The position numbers were made by a program, and so were the translations under genes. From Fen-1135 sp963705275 (lineage in GTDB: Bacteria > Desulfobacterota > Syntrophia > Syntrophales > UBA2185), in contig OY970063.1 of the NCBI GenBank assembly GCA_963705275.1, positions 2,232,001 through 2,296,000 on the forward strand: 64,000 nt of DNA, read 5' to 3'. The notes beneath the pieces are model-generated. The model worked only from the letters and a program-made list of their open reading frames with translations. It was not told the origin of the DNA and did no database searches. This document shows, in pieces, positions 53,408-63,045 of this stretch (the first letter of the stretch is position 1; each line of letters begins with the position of its first letter).

Positions 53408-54976
53408 TCACATTTTCGGCAGCCTCCGAAACATTTTAGTGAATCGCATCATCTCGGCCATATCGGACATGCGGATTTTTCCTGTCATGAACGCCCATTC
53501 CGGTTTCATCTTGCCCAATTCAATGTCACGGTAGATTTTGTCCACAACACTTACGGTACACTTTGCCTCACCCTTGAATCCTGCCTCAACGCTGCATTTG
53601 CCGTTCGAGATGTTTACCGTGAATTTCCCGCCGTCTGTTCCGGAGATGTCAAAATGAAATACCGTTTCCCAGTCGCCGACATTTTCAGGAAGAAATCGTT
53701 CGGGCAGTGTCTGAAGGATTTCAGCTGCTGTCTTCGGCGAGTGCACGACTATTTCTTCTTTAACCGGTTCGGCTTCCTTCGTATCTGCTTTTTGGCCTTT
53801 TCCCAGTTTTTCGGAAACGGGCTGGTAACCAGCCTGATCGATCATGATGCGGGATATGATCTCCCTCATGATCTCGGAGGTGCCGCCAACGATCGTTCCT
53901 ACCCTCGCATCGCGGTACATCCTGGATATCGGGTATTCATCCATGTAGCCATAGCCGCCGTAGAACTGGAGACATACGTCGGCGGTTTTTTTGGCAAGCT
54001 CGCTTGTGAGCAGTTTGGCCATGGAGGAAAAATGGACAGCAGTCTCGCCCTGACTGTGAAGCCATGCCGTGTAATACGTGAGCTGCCGGGCCGCTTCCAG
54101 TTCCGTCTGCAAGTCCGCAAGCGTATGACGTATTGCCTGGAACTTAGCCAGGGGACGGTCGAAGGCATGTCTCTCCTGGATATACGCCAGGGTCGAATCC
54201 AGCCCGAGAAATGCGCCGCTGATGGAACCAATGGCGCTGACCAGGCGCTCCAACTGGAAGCATTCCATGATGTAATAGAAAGCCTTATTTTCTTCGCCTA
54301 TCAGGTTTGTCACCGGTACGCGGACGTCTTCGAAGGTAAGCTCCCCTGTGTCGGAACAGTGCCAGCCGATCTTGTGGAGTTGCTTTGAGGAAAATCCTGG
54401 GGCGTCACGATCCACGAGGACCAGGCTGATCCCTCCTGCCCCGGCTTCAGCGTCTGTTTTTGCTGCCACCAAGATGAAATCTCCAAAGACGCCGTTCGTG
54501 ATGAATGTCTTTGATCCGTTGATTACGTAATGGTCATCTTGTCTGACGGCTCTGGTCTTGATGGCCGCCACATCCGAGCCGGTGTTCGGTTCCGTGATAG
54601 CCAGTGCCCCTATTTTTTTTCCTGTGATGGCAGGGACCAGATATTTCTGTTTCAACTCTTCGCTTCCGAAGCGGTGTATGTATTCAGTCGCCATATATGC
54701 ATGAACGCTGACAGCTGCTGCGAAGCCTCCCATGGTGGAGCGAGGCAGTTCTTCGAGCAGGACAACGGAATAAAAGAAGTCTGCCCCGGTTCCGCCATAC
54801 TTTTCAGGATAATTGATGCCGAAAAAACCCAGATTTCCCATCCTATTCCAGATGGCGCGGGGAATGGCCCGATTCTTCTCCCATTCCTCTGCATGCGGGG
54901 TGACCTCTCTTTCCACGAATTGCCGCACCATACGCCTGAATATTTCGTGATCCGCCGTGAAATATAGCGATTTCAT
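53408..54976 (-). CDS. acyl-CoA dehydrogenase fused to SCP2 sterol-carrier domain
   Basis: 522 aa. Residues 1-about 385 form an acyl-CoA dehydrogenase (ITEPNTGSDVAAIKT; GGYGYMDEYPISRMYRDARVGTIVGGTSEIM). At the usual catalytic Glu position the loop reads IVGGTSE (Gly), while E243 in QLERLV sits where isovaleryl-CoA and long-chain dehydrogenases keep the base. Residues about 415-522 are an SCP2 domain (WETVFHFDISGTDGGKFTV; GKMKPEWAFMTGKI). ATG 54976 with AAAGGAGC upstream. It lies downstream of the acyl-CoA ligase in the same operon. Confidence 0.88.
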   Translation of the reverse strand: MKSLYFTADHEIFRRMVRQFVEREVTPHAEEWEKNRAIPRAIWNRMGNLGFFGINYPEKYGGTGADFFYSVVLLEELPRSTMGGFAAAVSVHAYMATEYIHRFGSEELKQKYLVPAITGKKIGALAITEPNTGSDVAAIKTRAVRQDDHYVINGSKTFITNGVFGDFILVAAKTDAEAGAGGISLVLVDRDAPGFSSKQLHKIGWHCSDTGELTFEDVRVPVTNLIGEENKAFYYIMECFQLERLVSAIGSISGAFLGLDSTLAYIQERHAFDRPLAKFQAIRHTLADLQTELEAARQLTYYTAWLHSQGETAVHFSSMAKLLTSELAKKTADVCLQFYGGYGYMDEYPISRMYRDARVGTIVGGTSEIMREIISRIMIDQAGYQPVSEKLGKGQKADTKEAEPVKEEIVVHSPKTAAEILQTLPERFLPENVGDWETVFHFDISGTDGGKFTVNISNGKCSVEAGFKGEAKCTVSVVDKIYRDIELGKMKPEWAFMTGKIRMSDMAEMMRFTKMFRRLPKM

Positions 54977-55013
54977 ATATGCTCCTTTTTCATTTCCTCG
55001 GCGCGTTGCACCG

Positions 55014-56816
55014 TCATCCTTCTTTATACATGCTGTCGAGAAGGTCTTTATACTTATCTTCAATGACCCTTTTCTTCAGCTTCATGGTCGGGGTCATTTC
55101 ACCGCCTTCGATGGAGAAGGGCGCGGGGAGTATGCGGTAATACTTGACCTGCATGTAGCGGGGGAGATGTTCATTTGCCACGTCCACCTCTCTCTGAATT
55201 CTTTCGACGACCTGCGGGTGATTAACTAATTCCTGCCAGGAAGGGACTTTTATCCCTTTATGTTCGGCCATTGCCTGCACGGCATTTTGATCCAACACAA
55301 GGAGCGCCGTCAGGTAATTCCGACGGTCGCCGTGGACATAGGCCATCTCGATATACCTGCCGCTTGAGAGGAGATGTACGATGGGAGCCGATGCGATATT
55401 CTTTCCGCCTGAAGTGATGATGAGCTCCTTTTTTCGATCCGTAATGGTTATGCGCCCCTCTTCATCCATTTCTCCGATGTCGCCAGTCCGGTAAAACCCA
55501 TCGGGCGTGAAGGTGGCTTTTGTTTCCTCCGGGTTCCGCCAGTATTCCTTGAAGATATTGGGACCCTTCACTTCCAGCTCACCGTCCTCGGCAACACGCA
55601 CCTCGACGCGGGGCAAGGGCTTGCCCACCGTGCCGAAGCGGTAGTCATGGGGACTGTTAAGAGTGGAAGGGGTCGTCGCTTCGGTGGCGCCCCATCCTTC
55701 AAGGATCAGGATATCCATGGCATCGAAGAACTCCGCAACCTCTTTGCTGAGAGGCGCTCCGCCAGAGACGGAGAATATCAACTCGCCGCCGAAGATGCCT
55801 TTCACTTTCTTGAAGAGGAGTGCATCGGCCAGGCGATGAAGAATATTTACGTGCCAGGGAAGAGGCTCTCCCAGCATTCTGAGATGCCCTGCTTTCTTTC
55901 CCACACCGAGGGCCCAAGAAAAGATTGCCTTTCTTACGGGAGAGGCGGAGCGCACGCCTTGCATTATCTTTGCATGAATCTTCTCAAAGACGCGGGGGAC
56001 GGCGATAAAGTAATTCGGTTTGACCTCGCGGAAATTTTCGACGATCTTATCCAGGCTTTCAGCATAGCAGATACAGCCGCCCGTATAGAGAATGAGGTAA
56101 TATCCGCCGAAGCGCTCCATGGCATGGGCGAGGGGGAGGAAACTGATGTTCCGTTTGAGTCTGCTTATATCCCCTACGTGCGCGATCAGCATTTCAAGTG
56201 TCTTGACGTAGTTGTTATGTGTAAGGACGACTCCCTTCGGGTTCCCCGTCGTCCCGCTCGTGTAGATGATGCACATTGCGTCCTCGCCGTTGATCTTTTC
56301 GGATAGTTCGTTGATTCTGAGAACCGCCTCGGGAGAAGGCGCCTCCTGCAGGAGAACCGAAAAGGGAAAAACCCAGGAGGGATCGATTGCGGCAAATGGT
56401 TCGGAGAAGACAAAGACGCCTTTCACGCTCGGGATGTGTGCCCTGACGGCGAGGATCTTTTGGAGCTGGGCTTCATCCTCTACAAACAAGAAGGATGCCT
56501 CCAGGTCCTGGATAATAAAGGCGGCCTCCTCGGGAAGGGAAGAGGAGTAAATGGCGGAGTTGATGGCGCCGGCCAAAAGCGCGCCGGCATCGGCCTCGGC
56601 CCATTCCATCCGGTTTTGTGAAAAGATGGCTATCCGATCGCCGTGCTGGAGACCTCTTTTCATCAAGGCGGAAGCGACGCGGAAGCAGATATCGTGCAAT
56701 TCGCCGTATGATATCGTCTCATAGCCCCCGGCGGATTTGAACATTAACGCCGGGTCTTTTTCATAACGCGGAAAATTCTTCAAGAGAACCTGATTAAAAT
56801 TCTTGAATGTTGTCAT
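55014..56816 (-). CDS. AMP-forming long-chain acyl-CoA synthetase
   Basis: 600 aa. Adenylate-forming motifs: YTSGTTGNPKGV (P-loop), GWGATEATTPST, FYRTGDIG and the C-terminal DRKKELIITSGGKNIA. Activates a fatty or aromatic acid to the CoA thioester and releases AMP plus PPi. ATG 56816 (GAAAGG upstream) is the most likely start, since the longer frame runs through the palindromic element at 56838-56890. Confidence 0.9.
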   Translation of the reverse strand: MTTFKNFNQVLLKNFPRYEKDPALMFKSAGGYETISYGELHDICFRVASALMKRGLQHGDRIAIFSQNRMEWAEADAGALLAGAINSAIYSSSLPEEAAFIIQDLEASFLFVEDEAQLQKILAVRAHIPSVKGVFVFSEPFAAIDPSWVFPFSVLLQEAPSPEAVLRINELSEKINGEDAMCIIYTSGTTGNPKGVVLTHNNYVKTLEMLIAHVGDISRLKRNISFLPLAHAMERFGGYYLILYTGGCICYAESLDKIVENFREVKPNYFIAVPRVFEKIHAKIMQGVRSASPVRKAIFSWALGVGKKAGHLRMLGEPLPWHVNILHRLADALLFKKVKGIFGGELIFSVSGGAPLSKEVAEFFDAMDILILEGWGATEATTPSTLNSPHDYRFGTVGKPLPRVEVRVAEDGELEVKGPNIFKEYWRNPEETKATFTPDGFYRTGDIGEMDEEGRITITDRKKELIITSGGKNIASAPIVHLLSSGRYIEMAYVHGDRRNYLTALLVLDQNAVQAMAEHKGIKVPSWQELVNHPQVVERIQREVDVANEHLPRYMQVKYYRILPAPFSIEGGEMTPTMKLKKRVIEDKYKDLLDSMYKEG

Positions 56817-56837
56817 AAGACCTTTCATGTTTCTTAT

Positions 56838-56890
56838 GTAGTGTAGGACTTCAGTCCTGCTGAAATAGCGCACCTGAAGGTACGCACTAC
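56838..56890. repeat. REP-like palindromic element
   Basis: Outer arms GTAGTG (56838-56843) and CACTAC (56885-56890) enclose two small hairpins, AGGACT-TC-AGTCCT (56845-56858) and ACCT-GA-AGGT (56872-56881). It includes the fadJ-like stop codon. A single copy was seen in the window. Confidence 0.45.
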
Positions 56891-59007
56891 GTATAGAACC
56901 TCTGATTCTTCGCATTGCGCTCGCGGAGAATAGAGGCCGGCATAAATCGCCCTCCGCAGCGCTTTTCCAGTTCCTCCATAAGGGAAAGAATCCTGGGGAG
57001 ACCGAGGCTGTCCATGTAGCGGAAGGGGCCCCCGAGAAAGGGGGGGAAGCCCAGGCCGAAAACGGCGCCGATATCGCCGTCCCGCGGCGATTCCAAGATG
57101 CCTTCCTGGAGGCAGAGGGCCGCCTCGTTTATCATGGCGAGAGAAAGCCTGTTCTGGATTTCCTGATTATCAAACTTCTTTCGCTTGCGTCCACCTAAGA
57201 GTTCATAGATCTCTTCGTTGACGACTTTCTTTGCTTTCCCTGATCGATCGCCGTAGAGATAGAAGCCCCGGTTGTTTTTCCGGCCCTTGTAACCGGCCTG
57301 AAGGAGCCTCTCCATGGCCGTATTCGGCTGGGCGCCCCGGAGAGCGAAAAGGGGGCCCAGGACTTTCGAGACATGGGCTCCCACGTCAATCCCGACCTCG
57401 TCCAGGAGGGCAATAGGTCCCACCGGATAGCCGAATTGGCGCATGGCAACATCGATTTCCTTGATGTCTCCCCCTTCGTTAAGAACTTCCAACGCCTCGT
57501 TCAATAGAGGCGCGAGGATGCGGGTTGTATAGAAACCGGGGCCGTCGTTGACCATGATGACTGTTTTGCCCTGTCTGATGCCGACATCGAGCGCCGTTGC
57601 TCTCACCCAGTCCGCAGTCTCCTCTGTCACGATGATTTCGAGAAGCGGCATCTTGGGAACGGGTGAGAAGTAATGCATCCCGATGACCCGTTCCGGGCGT
57701 CGTGCTCCCACAGCGATGTCCCCGATGGGAATAGACGACGTATTGCTGGCGAAGATGGTATCCTCCTTCATAAGCGGCTCTGTTTCCGCGAGGACTTTTC
57801 TTTTCAGCTCCAAGTCTTCGAATACGGCCTCAATGATCAGGTCTGCCTTTTCAAAGCCCCGCCAGTCCGTCGTCCCTGTGATGCGGCTGAATGTCACGTC
57901 CCGCTGAAAAGGAGACAGGGCCTTCTTCTTCACCTTTGCCTCCAGGTCCTGCCAGATTGCCTTCTCTCCCTGTCCGACGGCGTCATAGCTTACGTCCCTG
58001 AGAAGAACCTCCAGGCCGTTTGCAGCGCTAACATTGGCTATCCCTGATCCCATGAGTCCCGCCCCCAGAACGCCGATCGTCCGGACGGGACGCACGCGAT
58101 CCTTGAGGGGATTTTTTTTCATGGCGGTCATGCTGAGGAATATCTGTATCAGCTCGCGGGACTCCCGGCTCACAACCAGCTCGCCGAACTTCTTTGTCTC
58201 CGCTTCCATCCCTGCTGCCGGACCTTTTTCCATTCCCGCTTTTACGCATTCAATGATCTTCACGGGCGCCGGGTAATTTCCCCATGTCTGTTTCTGCACC
58301 ATTTCAGTTGCCTTCTTGTAGACAAGGTTGCGGGTGAAGGGAGTGCTCTCCAATAGTTCCGCCAGAAGGGGTTGCCTTTTTTTGCGTTTCAGAGGATGAT
58401 CGGCAAGTTCGAGCGCGGCTTTCTTCGCTGCTTCGAGAAGTCCATAAGAATGGATTATATCATCCACGAGTCCCATTTTCTTCGCCTGACGGGGATAGAT
58501 ATTTTTTCCCGTGAGCATCATGTCGAGAGCTGCCTGAAGTCCAACAAGACGGGGAAGCCGCTGTGTGCCGCCGCCCCCCGGGAGGAGCCCCAGCTTAACT
58601 TCCGGCAGAGCGAGAACCGTTTTCGAATCATCACTGGCAATGCGGTAATGGCAAGCGAGGGCTACCTCCAGACCGCCCCCCAGGGTCGCCCCGTGGATAG
58701 CAGCCACAACGGGTTTGGGAAAAGCAGCCATACGGTTGAGGAGCGCGTGCCCCTGGCGGCTCAGGAACTCTCCTTCCTCCGGACTTTTCATGTCCCTGAA
58801 TTTTTCGATGTCTGCGCCTGCTATAAAATTATCCGGCTTCCTGCTGATCAACACGATCGCTCTCACCGTATCATCGCCTTCGAGGCCGTCAAGGATCGTC
58901 TTGAATTTATCGACAAGATCGATGGAGATCTTATTGACCCTCTCGCCCGGCTGATCCATCCAGACGATTGCCACGCCGTTTTCTTTTTCGATCTCTGCGT
59001 AGGACAT
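56887..59007 (-). CDS. fadJ: bifunctional enoyl-CoA hydratase / 3-hydroxyacyl-CoA dehydrogenase (FadJ/FadB-like)
   Basis: 706 aa. The crotonase domain (1-about 190) has NFIAGADIEKF and HGATLGGGLEVALACHYR with LPEVKLGLLPGGGGTQRLPRL. The NAD-dependent hydroxyacyl-CoA dehydrogenase has GVLGAGLMGSGIA and HYFSPVPKMPLLEII. No isomerase-specific features can be assigned. Size and the thiolase partner (18 bases upstream) fit the FadJ/FadI pair of anaerobic beta-oxidation. Ribosome site GGAGA before ATG. Confidence 0.92.
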   Translation of the reverse strand: MSYAEIEKENGVAIVWMDQPGERVNKISIDLVDKFKTILDGLEGDDTVRAIVLISRKPDNFIAGADIEKFRDMKSPEEGEFLSRQGHALLNRMAAFPKPVVAAIHGATLGGGLEVALACHYRIASDDSKTVLALPEVKLGLLPGGGGTQRLPRLVGLQAALDMMLTGKNIYPRQAKKMGLVDDIIHSYGLLEAAKKAALELADHPLKRKKRQPLLAELLESTPFTRNLVYKKATEMVQKQTWGNYPAPVKIIECVKAGMEKGPAAGMEAETKKFGELVVSRESRELIQIFLSMTAMKKNPLKDRVRPVRTIGVLGAGLMGSGIANVSAANGLEVLLRDVSYDAVGQGEKAIWQDLEAKVKKKALSPFQRDVTFSRITGTTDWRGFEKADLIIEAVFEDLELKRKVLAETEPLMKEDTIFASNTSSIPIGDIAVGARRPERVIGMHYFSPVPKMPLLEIIVTEETADWVRATALDVGIRQGKTVIMVNDGPGFYTTRILAPLLNEALEVLNEGGDIKEIDVAMRQFGYPVGPIALLDEVGIDVGAHVSKVLGPLFALRGAQPNTAMERLLQAGYKGRKNNRGFYLYGDRSGKAKKVVNEEIYELLGGRKRKKFDNQEIQNRLSLAMINEAALCLQEGILESPRDGDIGAVFGLGFPPFLGGPFRYMDSLGLPRILSLMEELEKRCGGRFMPASILRERNAKNQRFYT

Positions 59008-59024
59008 TGCGGTCTCCGTATACT

Positions 59025-60326
59025 TTATTTCTTTCGTTCCAGGATAATTGCGTTACCCGTCGCCCCTGCGGCGCAGGAAGCGACAAGTGCGAAGGTACCG
59101 TCTTCCCGAATAAGGCGATTGGCTGCCGTTGTGACGAGCCTCGCTCCCGTAGCCCCGAAAGGATGCCCCAGGGAAAGCGAACCGCCCAAGGTGTTGAATT
59201 TCTCCAGAGGGACTTCCCCGACTCTTTCGGATCTCCCAAGTTTCTCCCGGGCAAATTTGTCCGATGCAAGGCACTTCAGATTAGCCAGGATCTGCCCCGC
59301 AAAGGCTTCGTGAAATTCAAAGACGTCCATATCCTGAAGTTTAAGACCGGCCATTTCGAGGCATTTGGGCGTTGCATAGGCGGGCCCCAGGAGAAGTTCC
59401 TCAAAGGGATCCTGAGCCGTGTAGGCATAGGCTCGTACCCACGCCTTAGGTGTATAGCCGAGCGATACGGCGACTTCCTCGGCCATGAGGAGACAGGCAG
59501 CAGCCCCATCCGTGAGGAAAGAGGCATTTCCGGCCGTCACTGTCCCGTATTTCTTTACGAAGGCCGGCTTCAGGCTGCCCATCTTTTCCAGAGAGGTGTT
59601 GCCTCGGAAGCCGTTGTCTTTATCTATAGGCTTAAAGTCAGGGGGCACAAGGACGGTTTCTATCTCGCCCTCCAAGGTGCCTGCGGCCGTCGCCCGCGCA
59701 GCCGCCAGATGGGAACGGACGGCATAACGATCCTGCTCTTCCCTCCCGACATGGAGACGCCCAGCCAGGCGGTCACAATCTTCTCCCATCGTCCGCCCCG
59801 TGGAAAATTCGGCAATGGCGGGGATTTCCGGAAGCAGGTCTCTGATGCCTATGCCCTTCGGGAATTCCAGATAGTCCTTGAGCCCCTTATATTTCTGGGC
59901 CTCCATGAGTTTCTTTCTCATAGGCTTCCTGTAACAGATGGGGATATCCGACAGGCTCTCCGTTCCCCCGGCAATCACTATGTCGGCTTGGCCTGTTTGA
60001 ATCAGGTCAACGCCGGTTGTTATCGCCAGATTGGCTGATATGCAGGCCATGGTAACGGTAAATGCAGGAATGCTTACGGGAAGGCCGGCGCCGAGTGCCG
60101 CCTCACGTGCTACGTTTGTCGTTGCAAGATTGGCAATGACCGCTCCCATAATGACGCGATTGATTTTTTCGGGTTCGACCTGTGTTCGTTTAACAAGGGC
60201 GGCAATGGCGAGTCTTGCCAGGTCGTAGGACATAAGGTCTTTGTAGCCGGTCCCCGCCCGGAGGAATGGGATACGGCACCCGTCAATGAGGACAGCCTTC
60301 CGGCCATGGTCGAGAGAGGCGTTCAT
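59025..60326 (-). CDS. fadI: acetyl-CoA acyltransferase (3-ketoacyl-CoA thiolase, FadI-like)
   Basis: 433 aa. Nucleophile Cys95 in TMACISANLAI, His in HEAFAGQILA, HPFGATGARL and the final catalytic Cys in VASCAAGATGNAI. Cleaves 3-ketoacyl-CoA with CoA. Length (about 430) matches FadI rather than FadA (about 390). Ribosome site GGAG. Followed by the FadJ-like partner. Confidence 0.93.
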   Translation of the reverse strand: MNASLDHGRKAVLIDGCRIPFLRAGTGYKDLMSYDLARLAIAALVKRTQVEPEKINRVIMGAVIANLATTNVAREAALGAGLPVSIPAFTVTMACISANLAITTGVDLIQTGQADIVIAGGTESLSDIPICYRKPMRKKLMEAQKYKGLKDYLEFPKGIGIRDLLPEIPAIAEFSTGRTMGEDCDRLAGRLHVGREEQDRYAVRSHLAAARATAAGTLEGEIETVLVPPDFKPIDKDNGFRGNTSLEKMGSLKPAFVKKYGTVTAGNASFLTDGAAACLLMAEEVAVSLGYTPKAWVRAYAYTAQDPFEELLLGPAYATPKCLEMAGLKLQDMDVFEFHEAFAGQILANLKCLASDKFAREKLGRSERVGEVPLEKFNTLGGSLSLGHPFGATGARLVTTAANRLIREDGTFALVASCAAGATGNAIILERKK

Positions 60327-60599
60327 TTCTTTTTCTCCGTGATTCTATCTGAATGAAAAATTTCTTCTCCGCTAAAATGGAACTCCTGCCGAGATTAATG
60401 AACAGAGTGACCTGCTGCAAGGTTTTTACCATATTCCAAATCAGAGTTCTACGGTTTTGATTATTGCTGATGATGAAAGATGAGACGGGTAGGAGAAAGC
60501 TTGCATTCAGAAGAAGCAGTGGATATATTTGCCGCACCTTTCGGTGGGGAACATCGAGGCTAATGTCTTAAGAGTATTTTTTGATCTGCTATAATAGAA

Positions 60600-61310
60600 A
60601 TTTATCTCTATCTGGGCATAGTCGCCCTTTGCGCAGGATTCATACAGGGACTTTCAGGGTTTGGTTCGGTGCTTTTGTCCCTGCCGCTACTGGCGCTTTT
60701 TCTGGATGTAAAGACCGCCATTCCGGTGGTGGCGCTCTTTGGCGTGGCCCTCACTATATTCCTCCTGGTGCAACTAAGACAACACTGGGATTGGAAAAAG
60801 GTGTACCCCCTCTGTCTGGGTTCTATACCGGGCGCTCCGCTGGGGGTGTGGTTTCTTACCCGGACAGAGACGCAATTGATCCAGTGGACAGTCGGCGCTG
60901 TCCTTATCGCGTACGCTCTATATAGCCTCCTTCTGAAACCCGCTATCCGTTTTACTGCTCCGGTATGGGCATATCTCTTCGGCTTCGCAGCGGGATGCCT
61001 GGGCGGCGCCATCAGCGCTTCTGGTCCACCTGTCATTGTCTATACGTCATTGCAACCCTGGAATAAGGATCAGATCAAGGTTACCCTTCAGGGATTCTTT
61101 GTCATCTCCGGCATCGTGGTAGTTCTCTTCCAGGCCATAGGCGGGCTCGTTACAGGCAGGGTTCTTTGGTACTTCCTCGCAGCGCTTCCTATCTTGCTCT
61201 TTGGGACCTGGGCGGGATCATTTCTCTATGGACGAATCAAAGAAGAAACATACAGGAGCATCCTGCTCATCTTTATGGGGCTACTGGGGCTATTGATGCT
61301 CCTAAAATAG
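60600..61310 (+). CDS. TauE/SafE-type sulfite/sulfonate exporter, start codon unusual
   Basis: About 236 aa with about seven membrane segments. The family N-terminal repeat AGFIQGLSGFGSVLLSLPLL lies upstream of the only GTG (60669), so translation must begin earlier. The frame is open back to 60585 but contains only ATA, ATT or CTG there and no ATG/GTG/TTG. ATT 60600 is the best guess. A TATAAT (60590-60595) is seen right at this place, which would make the transcript nearly leaderless. An altered start (ATG to ATA/ATT), a sequencing error or a decayed gene are alternatives. The second repeat (AGCLGGAISASGPPVIVYTS) is intact. Confidence 0.72.
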   Translation: MYLYLGIVALCAGFIQGLSGFGSVLLSLPLLALFLDVKTAIPVVALFGVALTIFLLVQLRQHWDWKKVYPLCLGSIPGAPLGVWFLTRTETQLIQWTVGAVLIAYALYSLLLKPAIRFTAPVWAYLFGFAAGCLGGAISASGPPVIVYTSLQPWNKDQIKVTLQGFFVISGIVVVLFQAIGGLVTGRVLWYFLAALPILLFGTWAGSFLYGRIKEETYRSILLIFMGLLGLLMLLK

Positions 61311-61357
61311 CATCTTCGCATAGAGGCCATTTCGCCATCTATCCTTATAAGAACAGA

Positions 61358-62920
61358 TCAGCCGAACAGCATCGCCATAATAGACGCGGCTAGCGTGATA
61401 ACGATGGATATGACGAAAGCCGTTTTAATGACTTGGCTCTCAATCCCCAGAGCGTCTATGGTGGCTGCCGCATTCTGCAGCTTTGCCGGAGAGATAACAC
61501 TGGCCAGCCCCCCTCCTATGGCCGTTACCGCTGTGACGATCAGCGCGTCCACATTGAGAAGCTTCGAAGTTAGGAGATGATATTTTGTGAACATGGCAAT
61601 CGTCGAGGCCTCGCTCCCGCTCAAGAAACCTCCGAAGAGCCCGAGATAGCCGCTAATGAAGGGATACAGGGTCCCGAAGGCCATGGCCGAACCCTGTGAC
61701 AGCACCCAGATCATATTGGACGCAGGTTCCACGATCTTCCAGACGGCCCCCAGATTCTGCGTGCCCGAATTGTTCATCACAAAGGCTATGGCGAAAAAGA
61801 TGGCCGCCGAATAGGTCGGTCTCGGCGCACGCTTTACCCATTTCAACAGAGTCTCTTTTACCGACTTCCCGCTGGGCCTTATGAAGATGGCCGACACGAT
61901 CGTGCTCACGAGGACCCACGTATATGCATTCCAGAGCATCCGCGTCCTGATCGATTGACCGGGGATAAGGGAGACGGCCATGCTTATCTTCTTGTAAAGG
62001 AGATCGAACGAGGGTGTATAGAAGTTGATGGCGAACGAGGCGGCAATCAGGATAATCCAAGGTGAAAGCGCCCTTATGAGGGACATGCCTCTTTCAACTT
62101 TCAGGTCTTCCTCAGTTAGATGCGTTCTGTCGATTATCGGTTTGCCCAGGAGCTTCAGATAAAGAAGCATGACGACCATCGTTGAGAAACCGGCCATGAC
62201 ACCGGTAAGCACTACGCCACCTTCGAGGAAGGGGATGTAGCTTACTGCAACGGCGACGCCGCCGTTTGTGAGACCCGCGATGAGACAGGGTATGAAGCCT
62301 TTCCGAACGAGCGCCCAGCGCCCGACGATCCAGAGCATTCCGAAACCGATCAGCGTGGAAATGACAGGAAGAAATTTGGCAAACACACGGGCCGACTGGA
62401 CGAGGGGCGTACCAGTCATGTCCGAATAAACAACAAGAGGAGCGCCGAGGAGCGCAAACGTGCAGAGGGCGTCAAATCCGATTGCCGGGAGCGCTACGGC
62501 GACAAATGCAGAGTATCCAAGCGCGACCAGGATGGGGGGAAGTATGGATACGGGAGTCGCGCCGACGGATACAAGCAGTGTACCGGCTCCCACATTGATG
62601 AGCATGATCTGTACGACCCTGTCTCCCGAGCCAAACGTCTTTACAAAGACGGCTACGCGTTGCAGGGCGCCAGTTGCCTCCATGTAACTTATCTGCAGGA
62701 TCGATGTCGCAACCATCAAAGACACAGGGAATGAGGCGATCATGCCGGCGACGGATGAGCGGAGACCCACTTCTAGAGAGGTATTAAAGAAAAAATATGC
62801 GATGGCTGCTGTCAGAAGCCAGCCAATGGTGCCGCTTGAATCGGCGGCAAAATGTTTTCTCACCATTAAAAATACAATGACAAGAATTGGAAGCAGCGTC
62901 AGGGCAACGGATAAAAGCAT
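61358..62920 (-). CDS. L-lactate permease family transporter
   Basis: 520 aa with about 13 membrane segments of the LctP/GlcA family (ISYMEATGALQRVAVFVKTF; LGGFLSGSEASTIAMFTKYHLLTSKLL). Symports lactate or glycolate-type hydroxyacids with H+. GGAGGA is upstream of ATG 62920. Convergent with the TauE gene; the hydroxyacid dehydrogenase at 63046 is its upstream neighbour on the same strand. Confidence 0.88.
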   Translation of the reverse strand: MLLSVALTLLPILVIVFLMVRKHFAADSSGTIGWLLTAAIAYFFFNTSLEVGLRSSVAGMIASFPVSLMVATSILQISYMEATGALQRVAVFVKTFGSGDRVVQIMLINVGAGTLLVSVGATPVSILPPILVALGYSAFVAVALPAIGFDALCTFALLGAPLVVYSDMTGTPLVQSARVFAKFLPVISTLIGFGMLWIVGRWALVRKGFIPCLIAGLTNGGVAVAVSYIPFLEGGVVLTGVMAGFSTMVVMLLYLKLLGKPIIDRTHLTEEDLKVERGMSLIRALSPWIILIAASFAINFYTPSFDLLYKKISMAVSLIPGQSIRTRMLWNAYTWVLVSTIVSAIFIRPSGKSVKETLLKWVKRAPRPTYSAAIFFAIAFVMNNSGTQNLGAVWKIVEPASNMIWVLSQGSAMAFGTLYPFISGYLGLFGGFLSGSEASTIAMFTKYHLLTSKLLNVDALIVTAVTAIGGGLASVISPAKLQNAAATIDALGIESQVIKTAFVISIVITLAASIMAMLFG

Positions 62921-63045
62921 CAGGTCCTCCTGTCCTTTTAGTCTGGCATTCTAAAAAAAGCCGTGAACAAAATTGTCTCTGCCCAAGGCCTCTCTTTTCT
63001 CCCCGGATGGAAACAAATCCAAGTCTGCAATGGTAATAAGCGCGG

